Shown: positions 8,429 through 15,664 of the stretch, piece after piece
Position numbering within the stretch: the stretch's first letter is position 1
Layout of the letters: each line of letters starts with the position of its first letter
Assembly (NCBI RefSeq): GCF_009900765.1
Contig: NZ_JAAABL010000039.1
Span: 1-34,042, forward strand
Reading direction: 5' to 3'
Length of the DNA: 34,042 nt
Source: Rhodovarius lipocyclicus
GTDB taxonomy: Bacteria > Pseudomonadota > Alphaproteobacteria > Acetobacterales > Acetobacteraceae
The notes under the pieces: generated by a model
The model's input: only the letters and a program-made list of their open reading frames with translations
What the model was told of the DNA's origin: nothing
Databases searched by the model: none
Position numbers and translations under genes: made by a program

Positions 8429-9238
8429 ATGCGGATGGAGAGCGCGCTGTTGGAGGCGCTGAAGCTGCAGCTGGACTGGGGCGCCGACGAGACGCTGCTG
8501 GACCTGCCCGCCGGGCTGCCCCAGGCGGCGCCCCGGCGCGACCGCGCGGCCGCGCCCGCGCCCGAGGCTCCCGCGCCGCACCCCGCTGCCCCGAAGCCTG
8601 CGGCGCGCATCGAACCCCCGCGCCCCGTCCCCGCCGCCGGGATGGAGGCCGCGGCCCTGGCCGCCGCCGCGCAGGACCTGCCGGCCTTGCGCGCCGCCAT
8701 GGCGGGCTTCACCGGCAGCCCGCTGAAGGACACGGCCACCCAGCTGGTCTTCGCCGATGGCGTGCCCGGTTCGGCCGTGATGTTCGTGGGCGAGGCCCCG
8801 GGCGCGGATGAGGACCGGCTCGGCCGGCCCTTCGTCGGTGTCTCCGGCCAGTTGCTGGACCGGATGCTCGCCAGCATCGGCCTCAACCGGGCCGAGAATT
8901 TCTATATTTCCAACATCCTGCCCTGGCGCCCGCCCGGCAACCGCACGCCCACGGATGCCGAGATGCAGATGTTCCTGCCCTTCATCCGCCGCCATATCGA
9001 GCTGGCCGGGCCGAAATACCTGGTGCTGCTGGGCGGCACGGCGGCCAAGGCGCTGGTCGGCGGCAAGGAAGGCATCACCCGCATGCGCGGCAAATGGCAC
9101 GACGTGCGCCTGAGTAATGACAAAGTAATTCCTGCCCTGGCGACTTTGCACCCCGCGTATCTGCTGCGCACACCCTCGGCCAAGAAGGATGCCTGGAACG
9201 ACTGCGTGATGCTGCGCCGCCGCATGAATGAGGCGTGA
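8429..9238 (+). CDS. Uracil-DNA glycosylase, family-4-like, without Fe-S cysteines
   Basis: This 269-residue base-excision-repair enzyme should remove uracil from DNA. Motif A is GEAPGADED (121-129), followed by [28 protein letters not shown] is the substrate-binding region, and motif B is HPAYLLRTP (241-249). Residues 27-70 form an Ala/Pro-rich linker after a short N-terminal helix. Classical family 4 enzymes bind a 4Fe-4S cluster through four cysteines. Here the only cysteine is C259, and the usual positions read FTGSPL and ILPWRPP. The start is uncertain between ATGs at 8417, 8429 and 8435; GGAAG at 8419-8423 favours 8429. The order ETF-QO, glycosylase, transglycosylase is common in related genomes. 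Confidence 0.9.
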   Translation: MRMESALLEALKLQLDWGADETLLDLPAGLPQAAPRRDRAAAPAPEAPAPHPAAPKPAARIEPPRPVPAAGMEAAALAAAAQDLPALRAAMAGFTGSPLKDTATQLVFADGVPGSAVMFVGEAPGADEDRLGRPFVGVSGQLLDRMLASIGLNRAENFYISNILPWRPPGNRTPTDAEMQMFLPFIRRHIELAGPKYLVLLGGTAAKALVGGKEGITRMRGKWHDVRLSNDKVIPALATLHPAYLLRTPSAKKDAWNDCVMLRRRMNEA

Positions 9239-9324
9239 TTGAGGCAGACATTGTAGCAGAGCGTGTCATCCCATCGCTAAACCCTTGTTTCGCCCGGGAT
9301 CATCATCGCCATCCCATGCCACGT

Positions 9325-9347
9325 GACTGCCTTGATTGCAGGCAGTC
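9325..9347. repeat. 7-bp inverted repeat upstream of the transglycosylase gene
   Basis: GACTGCC (9325-9331) and GGCAGTC (9341-9347) are perfect reverse complements around a 9-base loop. The site lies between the glycosylase stop and the transglycosylase start. It could be a weak terminator (no T-tract) or a regulator site; nothing else supports either. Confidence 0.35.
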
Positions 9348-9397
9348 GGATTTGCCTGTTGCCATCCGGCGCGGATGCCCGTATCGACTCGCCCGCC

Positions 9398-11203
9398 ATG
9401 GAAGTGCAACCTCCATCGGCCCGCTCGATCCAGAGCCGCAGAATGGGTGTTCCCTTCGGTGGACTGGTGTTGGCGGCGGCCCTGTCATGGGGTTCCGTCG
9501 CATCCGCGCAGCAGGCCGCAGACCCGCTCCACCAGGTAGCCCGTGCGCCCAGTCGCACCGCGCCGCCGCAATCCGTGATGGGCACCGCAGACGCGGCGCG
9601 CATGCGCCGTGCCTTCTCGGCACAGGCGCGTGGCGACGTGCCGGCCGCCCTGCGGGAAGTGGAGGGGTTGGAGGACAGGCGGCTGATTGGCCATCTGCTG
9701 GCCGACCGGTACCTGCGCGCCACCGAGAATGTGACCATCCCAGAGCTGCAATCCTGGCTGGCGGACCATTCCGACCATCCGGACGCGCAGGCGCTGCACG
9801 GGCTGCTGGCCCGCCGCCTGCCGCGCGGCGCCGCCCTGCCGCCCCCGCCCACCGACCCGGAAGTGGACGCGATGGAGCTGGCGCCGGAGGAACGCCCCGC
9901 CGGCCCCGCCCTGGCCCGCCAGCCCGCGCTGGAACGCCAGATCGCGGCCAAGGTCGCGGCTGGCGACTATGCCCAGGCGCTGGCGCTGATCCTGCGCGCC
10001 CGCACCACCCCCGCCTATGCCGCCCAGCTGAAGGCTGAGCTGGCCCAGACCCTGTTCCGCCTCGGGCAGGACGAAACCTCTCTGCAAGTGGCCAATGAGG
10101 CCCTGCGCGCCCAGGCCGGCAACCCCGACGCCGCCTTCCAGGCGGGCCTGGCCGCCTGGGCGCTGGAGCAATACCCCCAGGCGCTCGGCTTTTTCGAACG
10201 CGCGGCCCGGAACGACCGGGCGGCCCCTGCCCTGCGCGCCGCCGCCGCCTATTGGACCGCGCGCGCCACCGTGCGCGCCCGCCGCCCCCAGGCCTATGTC
10301 AGCTGGATGCTGCAGGCGGCGCAGGAGCCACGCACCTTCTATGGCATGCTCGCCCGGCGCAGCCTGGGCCTGCCCACCGGCTTCGCCTGGGAAAACCCGC
10401 AAGGCGAGGCCAGCGTGCTGGCCGAGACCGCCGGGGGCTGGCGTGCCATGGCGCTGGTCCAGGTGGGCCAGCGCGATCGCGCCGAGGCCGAGCTGCGGCT
10501 GCTGTTCCGCCGCGGCCGGGGCAACCCGGTGCTGACCCAGGCCATATTGGCCTATGCCAACCAGGCCGGCATGCCGGCGGTGGCGACGCAGCTGGCCTCC
10601 GCCAGCCAGGGGCTGGATGGCCGCCCGCAGGATTTCGCCCGCTTCCCCCTGCCCATGCTGCAACCCGATGGCGGCTTCCGGGTGGACCCGGCCCTGCTGT
10701 ATGGCCTGGCTTTGCAGGAAAGCCGGTTCGACCCCATGGTCGTCTCCCGCGCCGGGGCGCGCGGCATCCTGCAGATCATGCCGGCCACGGCCAGCTATAT
10801 CGCCAACGACCCCAGCCTGCGCGGCGCCAACGCCCAGCGCCTGCATGAACCGGGCTTCGGGCTGGAACTCGGCCAGCGCTACATGCATGTGCTGGCCCGG
10901 CACGACACGGTCGCCGGCGACCTGATCCGGCTGCTGGCGGCCTATAACGCGGGCATCGGCAATCTGGGCCGCTGGCTGCCCGCCACCGGCCACCGCGACG
11001 ACCCGCTGCTGTTCATCGAGAGCATCCCCGTGCACGAGACCCGCAATTTCGTGCAGCGTGTGCTGGCCTATTCCTGGATCTACGCCTCGCGCCTCGGCCT
11101 GCCGGCCGTGAGCCTGGATACGCTGGCGGCGGGCAGTTTCCCCCGCTTCGCGCAGCCGGAGGAAGTGGTGGCGATGCTGCGGCAGGGCCGGCGCGCGAAC
11201 TGA
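9398..11203 (+). CDS. Soluble lytic murein transglycosylase (SLT domain)
   Basis: This protein of about 601 residues cleaves peptidoglycan glycan strands in the periplasm. It has an N-terminal signal peptide ([17 protein letters not shown]) and a long alpha-helical superhelical region (roughly residues 60-420) as in Slt70. The C-terminal SLT domain has catalytic Glu441 in ALQESRFDP, then [28 protein letters not shown] and the closing [20 protein letters not shown] start at 9398 because this adds a basic n-region (SRR) before the hydrophobic core. A start at 9443 is also possible, and neither has a strong ribosome-binding site. Members recycle cell wall or make room for envelope machines; which applies here is not visible. 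Confidence 0.92.
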   Translation: MEVQPPSARSIQSRRMGVPFGGLVLAAALSWGSVASAQQAADPLHQVARAPSRTAPPQSVMGTADAARMRRAFSAQARGDVPAALREVEGLEDRRLIGHLLADRYLRATENVTIPELQSWLADHSDHPDAQALHGLLARRLPRGAALPPPPTDPEVDAMELAPEERPAGPALARQPALERQIAAKVAAGDYAQALALILRARTTPAYAAQLKAELAQTLFRLGQDETSLQVANEALRAQAGNPDAAFQAGLAAWALEQYPQALGFFERAARNDRAAPALRAAAAYWTARATVRARRPQAYVSWMLQAAQEPRTFYGMLARRSLGLPTGFAWENPQGEASVLAETAGGWRAMALVQVGQRDRAEAELRLLFRRGRGNPVLTQAILAYANQAGMPAVATQLASASQGLDGRPQDFARFPLPMLQPDGGFRVDPALLYGLALQESRFDPMVVSRAGARGILQIMPATASYIANDPSLRGANAQRLHEPGFGLELGQRYMHVLARHDTVAGDLIRLLAAYNAGIGNLGRWLPATGHRDDPLLFIESIPVHETRNFVQRVLAYSWIYASRLGLPAVSLDTLAAGSFPRFAQPEEVVAMLRQGRRAN

Positions 11204-11245
11204 GCGGGGACCGCCGAAGGGGGGTGCCCGCGGCACGCCCCTGGC

Positions 11246-11262
11246 CCCCGGCCGTGCCGGGG
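11246..11262. repeat. 7-bp GC hairpin between the transglycosylase and pyrB
   Basis: CCCCGGC (11246-11252) and GCCGGGG (11256-11262) pair perfectly around CGT, inside a GC-rich 100-base spacer. No T-tract follows. It may mark the end of the transglycosylase transcript or lie in the pyrB leader. I saw no pyrimidine-attenuator structure with a U-run. Confidence 0.4.
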
Positions 11263-11303
11263 AGTATGAGGCGGAAGTTTGCCCAGACGCAGGATTCGCC
11301 GCC

Positions 11304-12254
11304 GTGAGCTTCTCCTACCCCATCCTCCCCGAGGGCCATCTGCTCGCGATCGAAGGGCTGGAACCCCCGCATATCCAGGCCCTGCTGGACCTGGCCGAGA
11401 GCTATGCCCTGCTGAACCGCCAGGGCAAAACGCAGCGCGACCTGCTGCGGGGCCGAACCCTGATCAACCTGTTCTTCGAGGACAGCACCCGCACCCGCAC
11501 CAGCTTCGAGCTGGCGGGCAAGCGGCTGGGGGCGGATGTGATCAACATGTCCGTCTCGCAATCCTCGGTGAATAAGGGCGAGACGCTGCTCGACACCGCC
11601 TCCACGCTGAACGCCATGAACACTGACATCCTGGTGGTGCGCCACGCGCAGTCGGGCGCGCCGGCGCTGCTGGCGCAGAAGGTCTCGGCGGCCGTGATCA
11701 ACGCGGGCGACGGCACCCATGAACACCCGACCCAGGCGCTGCTGGACGCGCTGACCATCCGCCGCCACAAGGGCGACCTGCATGGGCTGATCGTGGCGAT
11801 CTGCGGCGACATCACCCATTCCCGCGTGGCGCGCAGCAACATCCACCTGCTCTCGGCCATGGGGGCGGAGGTGCGGCTGATCGCGCCCCCCACCCTGCTG
11901 CCGACCGATGTGGACCGCCTCGGCGTCACCGTCTTCCACGACATGCGCAAGGGGCTGGCGGGCGCCGATGTGGTGATGATGCTGCGCCTGCAGAAGGAAC
12001 GCATGTCGGGCGGGCTCGTGCCCTCCGCGCGGGAATTCTTCCGCTTCTACGGGCTGGACCAGGAGAAGCTGTCCTTCGCCAAGCCCGATGCCATCGTGAT
12101 GCATCCGGGCCCGATGAACCGCGGCATCGAGATCGACAGCGCGGTGGCCGACGACCCCAGCCGCAGCGTGATCGGCGAGCAGGTGGAAATGGGGGTGGCC
12201 ATGCGCATGGCGGTGCTGGACGTGCTGGCGCGCGACCTGCGGCGGAACGCATGA
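11304..12254 (+). CDS. pyrB: Aspartate carbamoyltransferase catalytic chain
   Basis: The 316-residue enzyme joins carbamoyl phosphate and aspartate in the first committed step of pyrimidine synthesis. The carbamoyl-phosphate loop [13 protein letters not shown] spans about residues 57-69. [14 protein letters not shown] and [13 protein letters not shown] follow, and the aspartate-binding end has MRLQKERM and [10 protein letters not shown]. The start is a GTG at 11304 with a weak AGGA upstream. No pyrI regulatory-chain gene is present. It leads the long plus-strand operon. The dihydroorotase-like gene two places downstream looks non-catalytic, so PyrB may need that protein as a structural partner, as known for the Pseudomonas pyrB-pyrC' pair. 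Confidence 0.97.
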   Translation: MSFSYPILPEGHLLAIEGLEPPHIQALLDLAESYALLNRQGKTQRDLLRGRTLINLFFEDSTRTRTSFELAGKRLGADVINMSVSQSSVNKGETLLDTASTLNAMNTDILVVRHAQSGAPALLAQKVSAAVINAGDGTHEHPTQALLDALTIRRHKGDLHGLIVAICGDITHSRVARSNIHLLSAMGAEVRLIAPPTLLPTDVDRLGVTVFHDMRKGLAGADVVMMLRLQKERMSGGLVPSAREFFRFYGLDQEKLSFAKPDAIVMHPGPMNRGIEIDSAVADDPSRSVIGEQVEMGVAMRMAVLDVLARDLRRNA

Positions 12255-12694
12255 TCCGCCCCGCCCTTCCGCATGAGGCCGAGGCCATGCGCGCCCTGGT
12301 GCGCGCGGCCTATGCCCGCTGGGTGCCCGTCATCGGGCGCGAGCCCTGGCCGATGATCGACGACTACGCCGCGCGCATCGCCGCCGGCCAGGCTTGGCTG
12401 CTGGAGACGGAGCAGGGGCTGGAAGGTGCGCTGGTGCTGGAGGATGACGACGGCGCGCTGATGCTCGACAACATCGCGGTCGCCACCAGCAGCCAGGGGC
12501 GCGGCCATGGGCTGGCCCTGATGGCCTTCGCCGAGGCCGAGGCGCGCCGCCGCGGCTACACCACCATCCGCCTCTACACCAACGAACTGATGACGACGAA
12601 CATCGCGCTGTACGCGCGGCACGGCTATGTCGAGACCCATCGCGCCGAAGGCGCCGGGTTCCGCCGTGTGTTCATGGAGAAGCACCTGGCATGA
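12251..12694 (+). CDS. GNAT-family N-acetyltransferase
   Basis: The 147-residue protein is a single GNAT domain. It opens [21 protein letters not shown], has the central strand pair [21 protein letters not shown] with the acetyl-CoA pyrophosphate loop (QGRGHG), and the usual late [18 protein letters not shown] segment. The acceptor substrate is unknown. It overlaps pyrB by four bases at its start (ATGA) and the dihydroorotase-like gene by four at its end, so it is translated as part of the pyrimidine operon. That placement is unusual, because pyrB and pyrC are normally adjacent in related bacteria. Confidence 0.9.
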   Translation: MIRPALPHEAEAMRALVRAAYARWVPVIGREPWPMIDDYAARIAAGQAWLLETEQGLEGALVLEDDDGALMLDNIAVATSSQGRGHGLALMAFAEAEARRRGYTTIRLYTNELMTTNIALYARHGYVETHRAEGAGFRRVFMEKHLA

Positions 12695-13962
12695 CCGACC
12701 TGCTCATCACCAATGCCCGGCTGCTGGACCCGGCGACGGGCCTGGATGCCCAAGGGTCCCTGCTGATCCGCGACGGGAAGATCGCCTCGCTGACCGGCGC
12801 ACCGGCCGAGGGCTTGCCCACGCTGGACGCCGGCGGCGCCTGCCTGGCCCCGGGGCTGGTGGACATGCGCGCGAGCCTGGGCGAGCCCGGCGCCGAGCAC
12901 CGGGAGACCATCGCCTCCGCCGCGCGGGCGGCCGCCGCCGGGGGCATCACCACCCTCTGCGCCCTGCCCGACACCAGCCCGGCGCTGGACGACCCCGCCC
13001 TGGTGCAGTTCATGGCCCGCCAAGGCGAGGCCACGGGCAGTCTGACCATCCTGCCCTATGGCGCCGCCACGCGCGGGCTGCAGGGCAAGGAGATCTCGGA
13101 ATACGGCCTGCTGCGGGAGGCGGGGGCCGTGGCCTTCACCGATGCCGGGCACGCCATTGCCAATGCGCGCACCATGCGGCTCGCCCTCGGCTATGCCCGC
13201 GCCTTCGGCAGCTTCATCGTGCAGCACCCGGAGGAGCCGAGCCTGGCCTCGGGCGGCGTGGCGACGGAGGGCGAACTGGCCAGCCGGCTCGGCCTGCCGG
13301 GCATTCCGCTGGCCGCCGAATCCATGATGGTGGCGCGCGATATCGCGCTGGCCCGGCTCTCGGGCGGGCATGTGCATTTCTCCCGCGTCTCGACCGGCGC
13401 CGCCCTGGACCTGATCCGCGCCGCCAAGGCCGAGGGGCTGAGCGTGACCTGCGACACCGCTCCCCCCTATTTCGACCTGAACGAGACCGCCATCACCGGC
13501 TATCGCAGCTATGCGAAGCTCAGCCCGCCCCTGAGGCCGGAGGCCGAGCGCCTGGCCGTGGTGGCGGCGCTGAAGGACGGCACGATCGACGCCGTGGTCA
13601 GCGACCACCAGCCGCGCGACGCCGACGACAAGCGCCTGCCCTTCCTGCAGGCCGAGGCCGGCGGCGCGGGGCTGGCCACGCTGCTGTCGGTCACGCTGGC
13701 GCGCTTCCATGGCGGCGACCTGCCGCTGCTGGAGGCGCTGGCCCTGCTGACCTGCAAGCCCGCCAAGCTGCTGGGCATCGAGGCCGGGGCGCTGAAGGTG
13801 GGCGCCGCCGCCGACCTGATGCTGTTCGACCTGCGGCGCGGCTGGCAGGTGAAGGACGGCCAGCTGCCCGGCAAGGCGCAGAACACCCCCTTCGACGGCC
13901 GCGCGCTGGAGGGCCGGGTGACCGCCACCTTCAAGGCCGGGCGCCGGGTGTTCGGGGCATGA
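12691..13962 (+). CDS. pyrC: Dihydroorotase-like protein (PyrC' type), metal ligands missing
   Basis: The 423-residue amidohydrolase-fold protein aligns with dihydroorotase along its length: APGLVDMRASLGEPG (53-67), GITTLCALPDT, FTDAGHAI, IVQHPEEPSL, VVSDHQPRD and the C-terminal LLTCKPAKLLG. Catalytic dihydroorotases read DxHxHxREPG at the first site; here it is D58-M-R60-A-S62-L-G64-EPG, so both metal histidines and the substrate arginine are gone. A later metal histidine (the second H of HxxHVST) is Arg232. D305 remains. This resembles the inactive PyrC' that Pseudomonas uses to assemble its aspartate carbamoyltransferase. The position next to pyrB fits that role, and a true dihydroorotase should then be encoded elsewhere. 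Confidence 0.9.
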   Translation: MTDLLITNARLLDPATGLDAQGSLLIRDGKIASLTGAPAEGLPTLDAGGACLAPGLVDMRASLGEPGAEHRETIASAARAAAAGGITTLCALPDTSPALDDPALVQFMARQGEATGSLTILPYGAATRGLQGKEISEYGLLREAGAVAFTDAGHAIANARTMRLALGYARAFGSFIVQHPEEPSLASGGVATEGELASRLGLPGIPLAAESMMVARDIALARLSGGHVHFSRVSTGAALDLIRAAKAEGLSVTCDTAPPYFDLNETAITGYRSYAKLSPPLRPEAERLAVVAALKDGTIDAVVSDHQPRDADDKRLPFLQAEAGGAGLATLLSVTLARFHGGDLPLLEALALLTCKPAKLLGIEAGALKVGAAADLMLFDLRRGWQVKDGQLPGKAQNTPFDGRALEGRVTATFKAGRRVFGA

Positions 13963-14543
13963 ATGACGCACTCGCCCTGCTGATCGGCCTGGCGCTGGGC
14001 TCGGTCCCCTTCGGGCTGATCCTGACCCGCGCGGCGGGGCTGGGCGATGTCCGCACCATCGGCAGCGGCAGCATCGGCGCCACCAATGTGCTGCGCACGG
14101 GCAACAAGAAGGTGGCCGCCGCCACCCTGGCGCTGGACGTGCTGAAGGGCGTCGTCGCCGTGCTGGTCTGCCAGGATCTCTGGGGTCGCGACGCCGGGCT
14201 GCTGGCGGGGCTGGCGGCCGTGGTCAGCCACTGCTTTCCGGTGTGGCTGGGCTTCAGGGGCGGCAAGGGGGTGGCCACCGCCGCCGGCGTGCTGCTGGCC
14301 GCCGCCTGGTGGATGGGGCTGATCGTGGCCGGCGTCTGGCTGGCCTCGGCCTTCCTCACGCGGATTTCCTCGGCCTCCGCCCTGATCGCCTGCGCGGCCG
14401 CCCCCATCGTGGCGCTGCTGGCCGGGGACAGCACCCTGGCGCTGTTCGCCCTGGTGCTGGCCCTGTTCGTGGCCTGGCGCCACAGCGCCAATATCCGCCG
14501 CCTGATCGCGGGCACCGAGCCGCGCATCGGCGCCGGCAAATGA
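13959..14543 (+). CDS. plsY: Acyl-phosphate glycerol-3-phosphate acyltransferase
   Basis: The 194-residue inner-membrane enzyme transfers an acyl group from acyl phosphate to glycerol-3-phosphate, the first step of phospholipid synthesis. The three PlsY motifs are visible: GSVPFG near the start followed by IGSGSIGATNVLRTGNKK, then DVLKGVVAV, and FRGGKGVATAAG. Several hydrophobic helices separate them. It overlaps the preceding gene by four bases (ATGA) and the next, dprA, by four. The order pyrC-plsY-dprA-topA is conserved in many alphaproteobacteria. Confidence 0.96.
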   Translation: MNDALALLIGLALGSVPFGLILTRAAGLGDVRTIGSGSIGATNVLRTGNKKVAAATLALDVLKGVVAVLVCQDLWGRDAGLLAGLAAVVSHCFPVWLGFRGGKGVATAAGVLLAAAWWMGLIVAGVWLASAFLTRISSASALIACAAAPIVALLAGDSTLALFALVLALFVAWRHSANIRRLIAGTEPRIGAGK

Positions 14544-15631
14544 AGCAGGCGGAGGCGCTGGCCCGGCTGCGCCTCGCGCGCGGCGAGGGCATCGGCCCCC
14601 TGACCTTCCGCCGCCTGCTGCAACGCTTCGGCTCCGCCGAGGCGGCCATCGGCGCCCTCTCCCGCCACCCCGACCGCTTCCGCCCCATCGAGCCGGCCGA
14701 GGCCGCCCGGGAATGGGAGGCGACGCAGCGCCTGGGCGGGCGCTTCCTGTTCCATGGCGAGGCGGGCTACCCGCCCTTGCTCGCCACCATCCCCGACGCG
14801 CCGCCCGTGCTGTCCTGCCTGGGTTATGAGGAGGCCTTCGCGCCCAAGGCCGTGGCGATCGTCGGCGCGCGCAACGCGACGCTGGCGGGCCGCCGCTTCG
14901 CGGAGATCCTGGCCCGCGACCTGGCGCGGGAGGGGCTGTGCATCGTCTCCGGCCTCGCGCGCGGGATCGACGCGGCGGCGCATGAGGGTGCCATCACCGG
15001 CGCGGGCCCCACCATCGCGGCCATGGCCGGTGGCCTCGACAAGCCCTACCCGCCCGAGAATGCGCCCCTGCAAGCCCGCATCCTGGAACGCGGCGGCGCC
15101 GTGATCACGGAGGCCCCGCTCGGCACCGCGCCGCTGGCGCGCCATTTCCCCCGGCGCAACCGGCTGGTGGCCGGCCTCTCGCTCGGCGTGGTGATCGTGG
15201 AGGCGATGGCCAAGTCCGGCACCCTCATCACCGCGCGGCTGGGGCTGGAGTATGGGCGGGAGATTTTCGCGGTGCCCGGCCACCCGCTGGAACCCCGTGC
15301 GCGGGGGCCGAACGACCTGCTGCGCCAGGGCGCCCGGCTGACCGAAACCGCCGCCGATGTGCTGGAACATCTGCCCGACGCGCCGGCCGATACCCCCCTG
15401 TTCACCCCCCGGAATATGCCGGCCGAGGCCGAGGAGGCCCCGCCGGACCCCGTGGGCCCTGCCCCGGACGCATTGCAAATCCTTGATTTACTGGGCACCG
15501 ATGCGGTCTCGGTTGACGATCTGGCCCGCCGCTGCCAGCTATCGGTGCCGGAACTGCGTGCCATCCTGCTCGACCTGGAGCTGGAGGGGCGCGTGCAAAC
15601 ACTCTCGGGCAACCGGGTGGCGCGGGCCTGA
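14540..15631 (+). CDS. dprA: DNA-processing protein DprA
   Basis: The 363-residue protein binds incoming single-stranded DNA and loads RecA during natural transformation. The Rossmann-like DprA domain has VAIVGARNATLAGRRF, the signature VSGLARGIDAAAH, AGGLDKPYPPEN and VEAMAKSGTLITARLGLEYGR. A C-terminal winged helix (DALQILDLLGTDAVSVDDL onwards) is also present, as in longer family members. The start ATG overlaps the plsY stop by four bases. No other competence gene is nearby except the TfoX-like ORF at 32321. Confidence 0.96.
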   Translation: MKQAEALARLRLARGEGIGPLTFRRLLQRFGSAEAAIGALSRHPDRFRPIEPAEAAREWEATQRLGGRFLFHGEAGYPPLLATIPDAPPVLSCLGYEEAFAPKAVAIVGARNATLAGRRFAEILARDLAREGLCIVSGLARGIDAAAHEGAITGAGPTIAAMAGGLDKPYPPENAPLQARILERGGAVITEAPLGTAPLARHFPRRNRLVAGLSLGVVIVEAMAKSGTLITARLGLEYGREIFAVPGHPLEPRARGPNDLLRQGARLTETAADVLEHLPDAPADTPLFTPRNMPAEAEEAPPDPVGPAPDALQILDLLGTDAVSVDDLARRCQLSVPELRAILLDLELEGRVQTLSGNRVARA

Positions 15632-15664
15632 ACCCGCCCATCCGGCCCCTTATCTGGAACGCTG

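Noticed and set aside
11204-11303. Pyrimidine-sensing attenuator or riboswitch in the pyrB leader
   Set aside because: There is one GC hairpin, but no following T-run, no leader peptide with a pyrimidine run, and no PyrR-type site that I can recognise.
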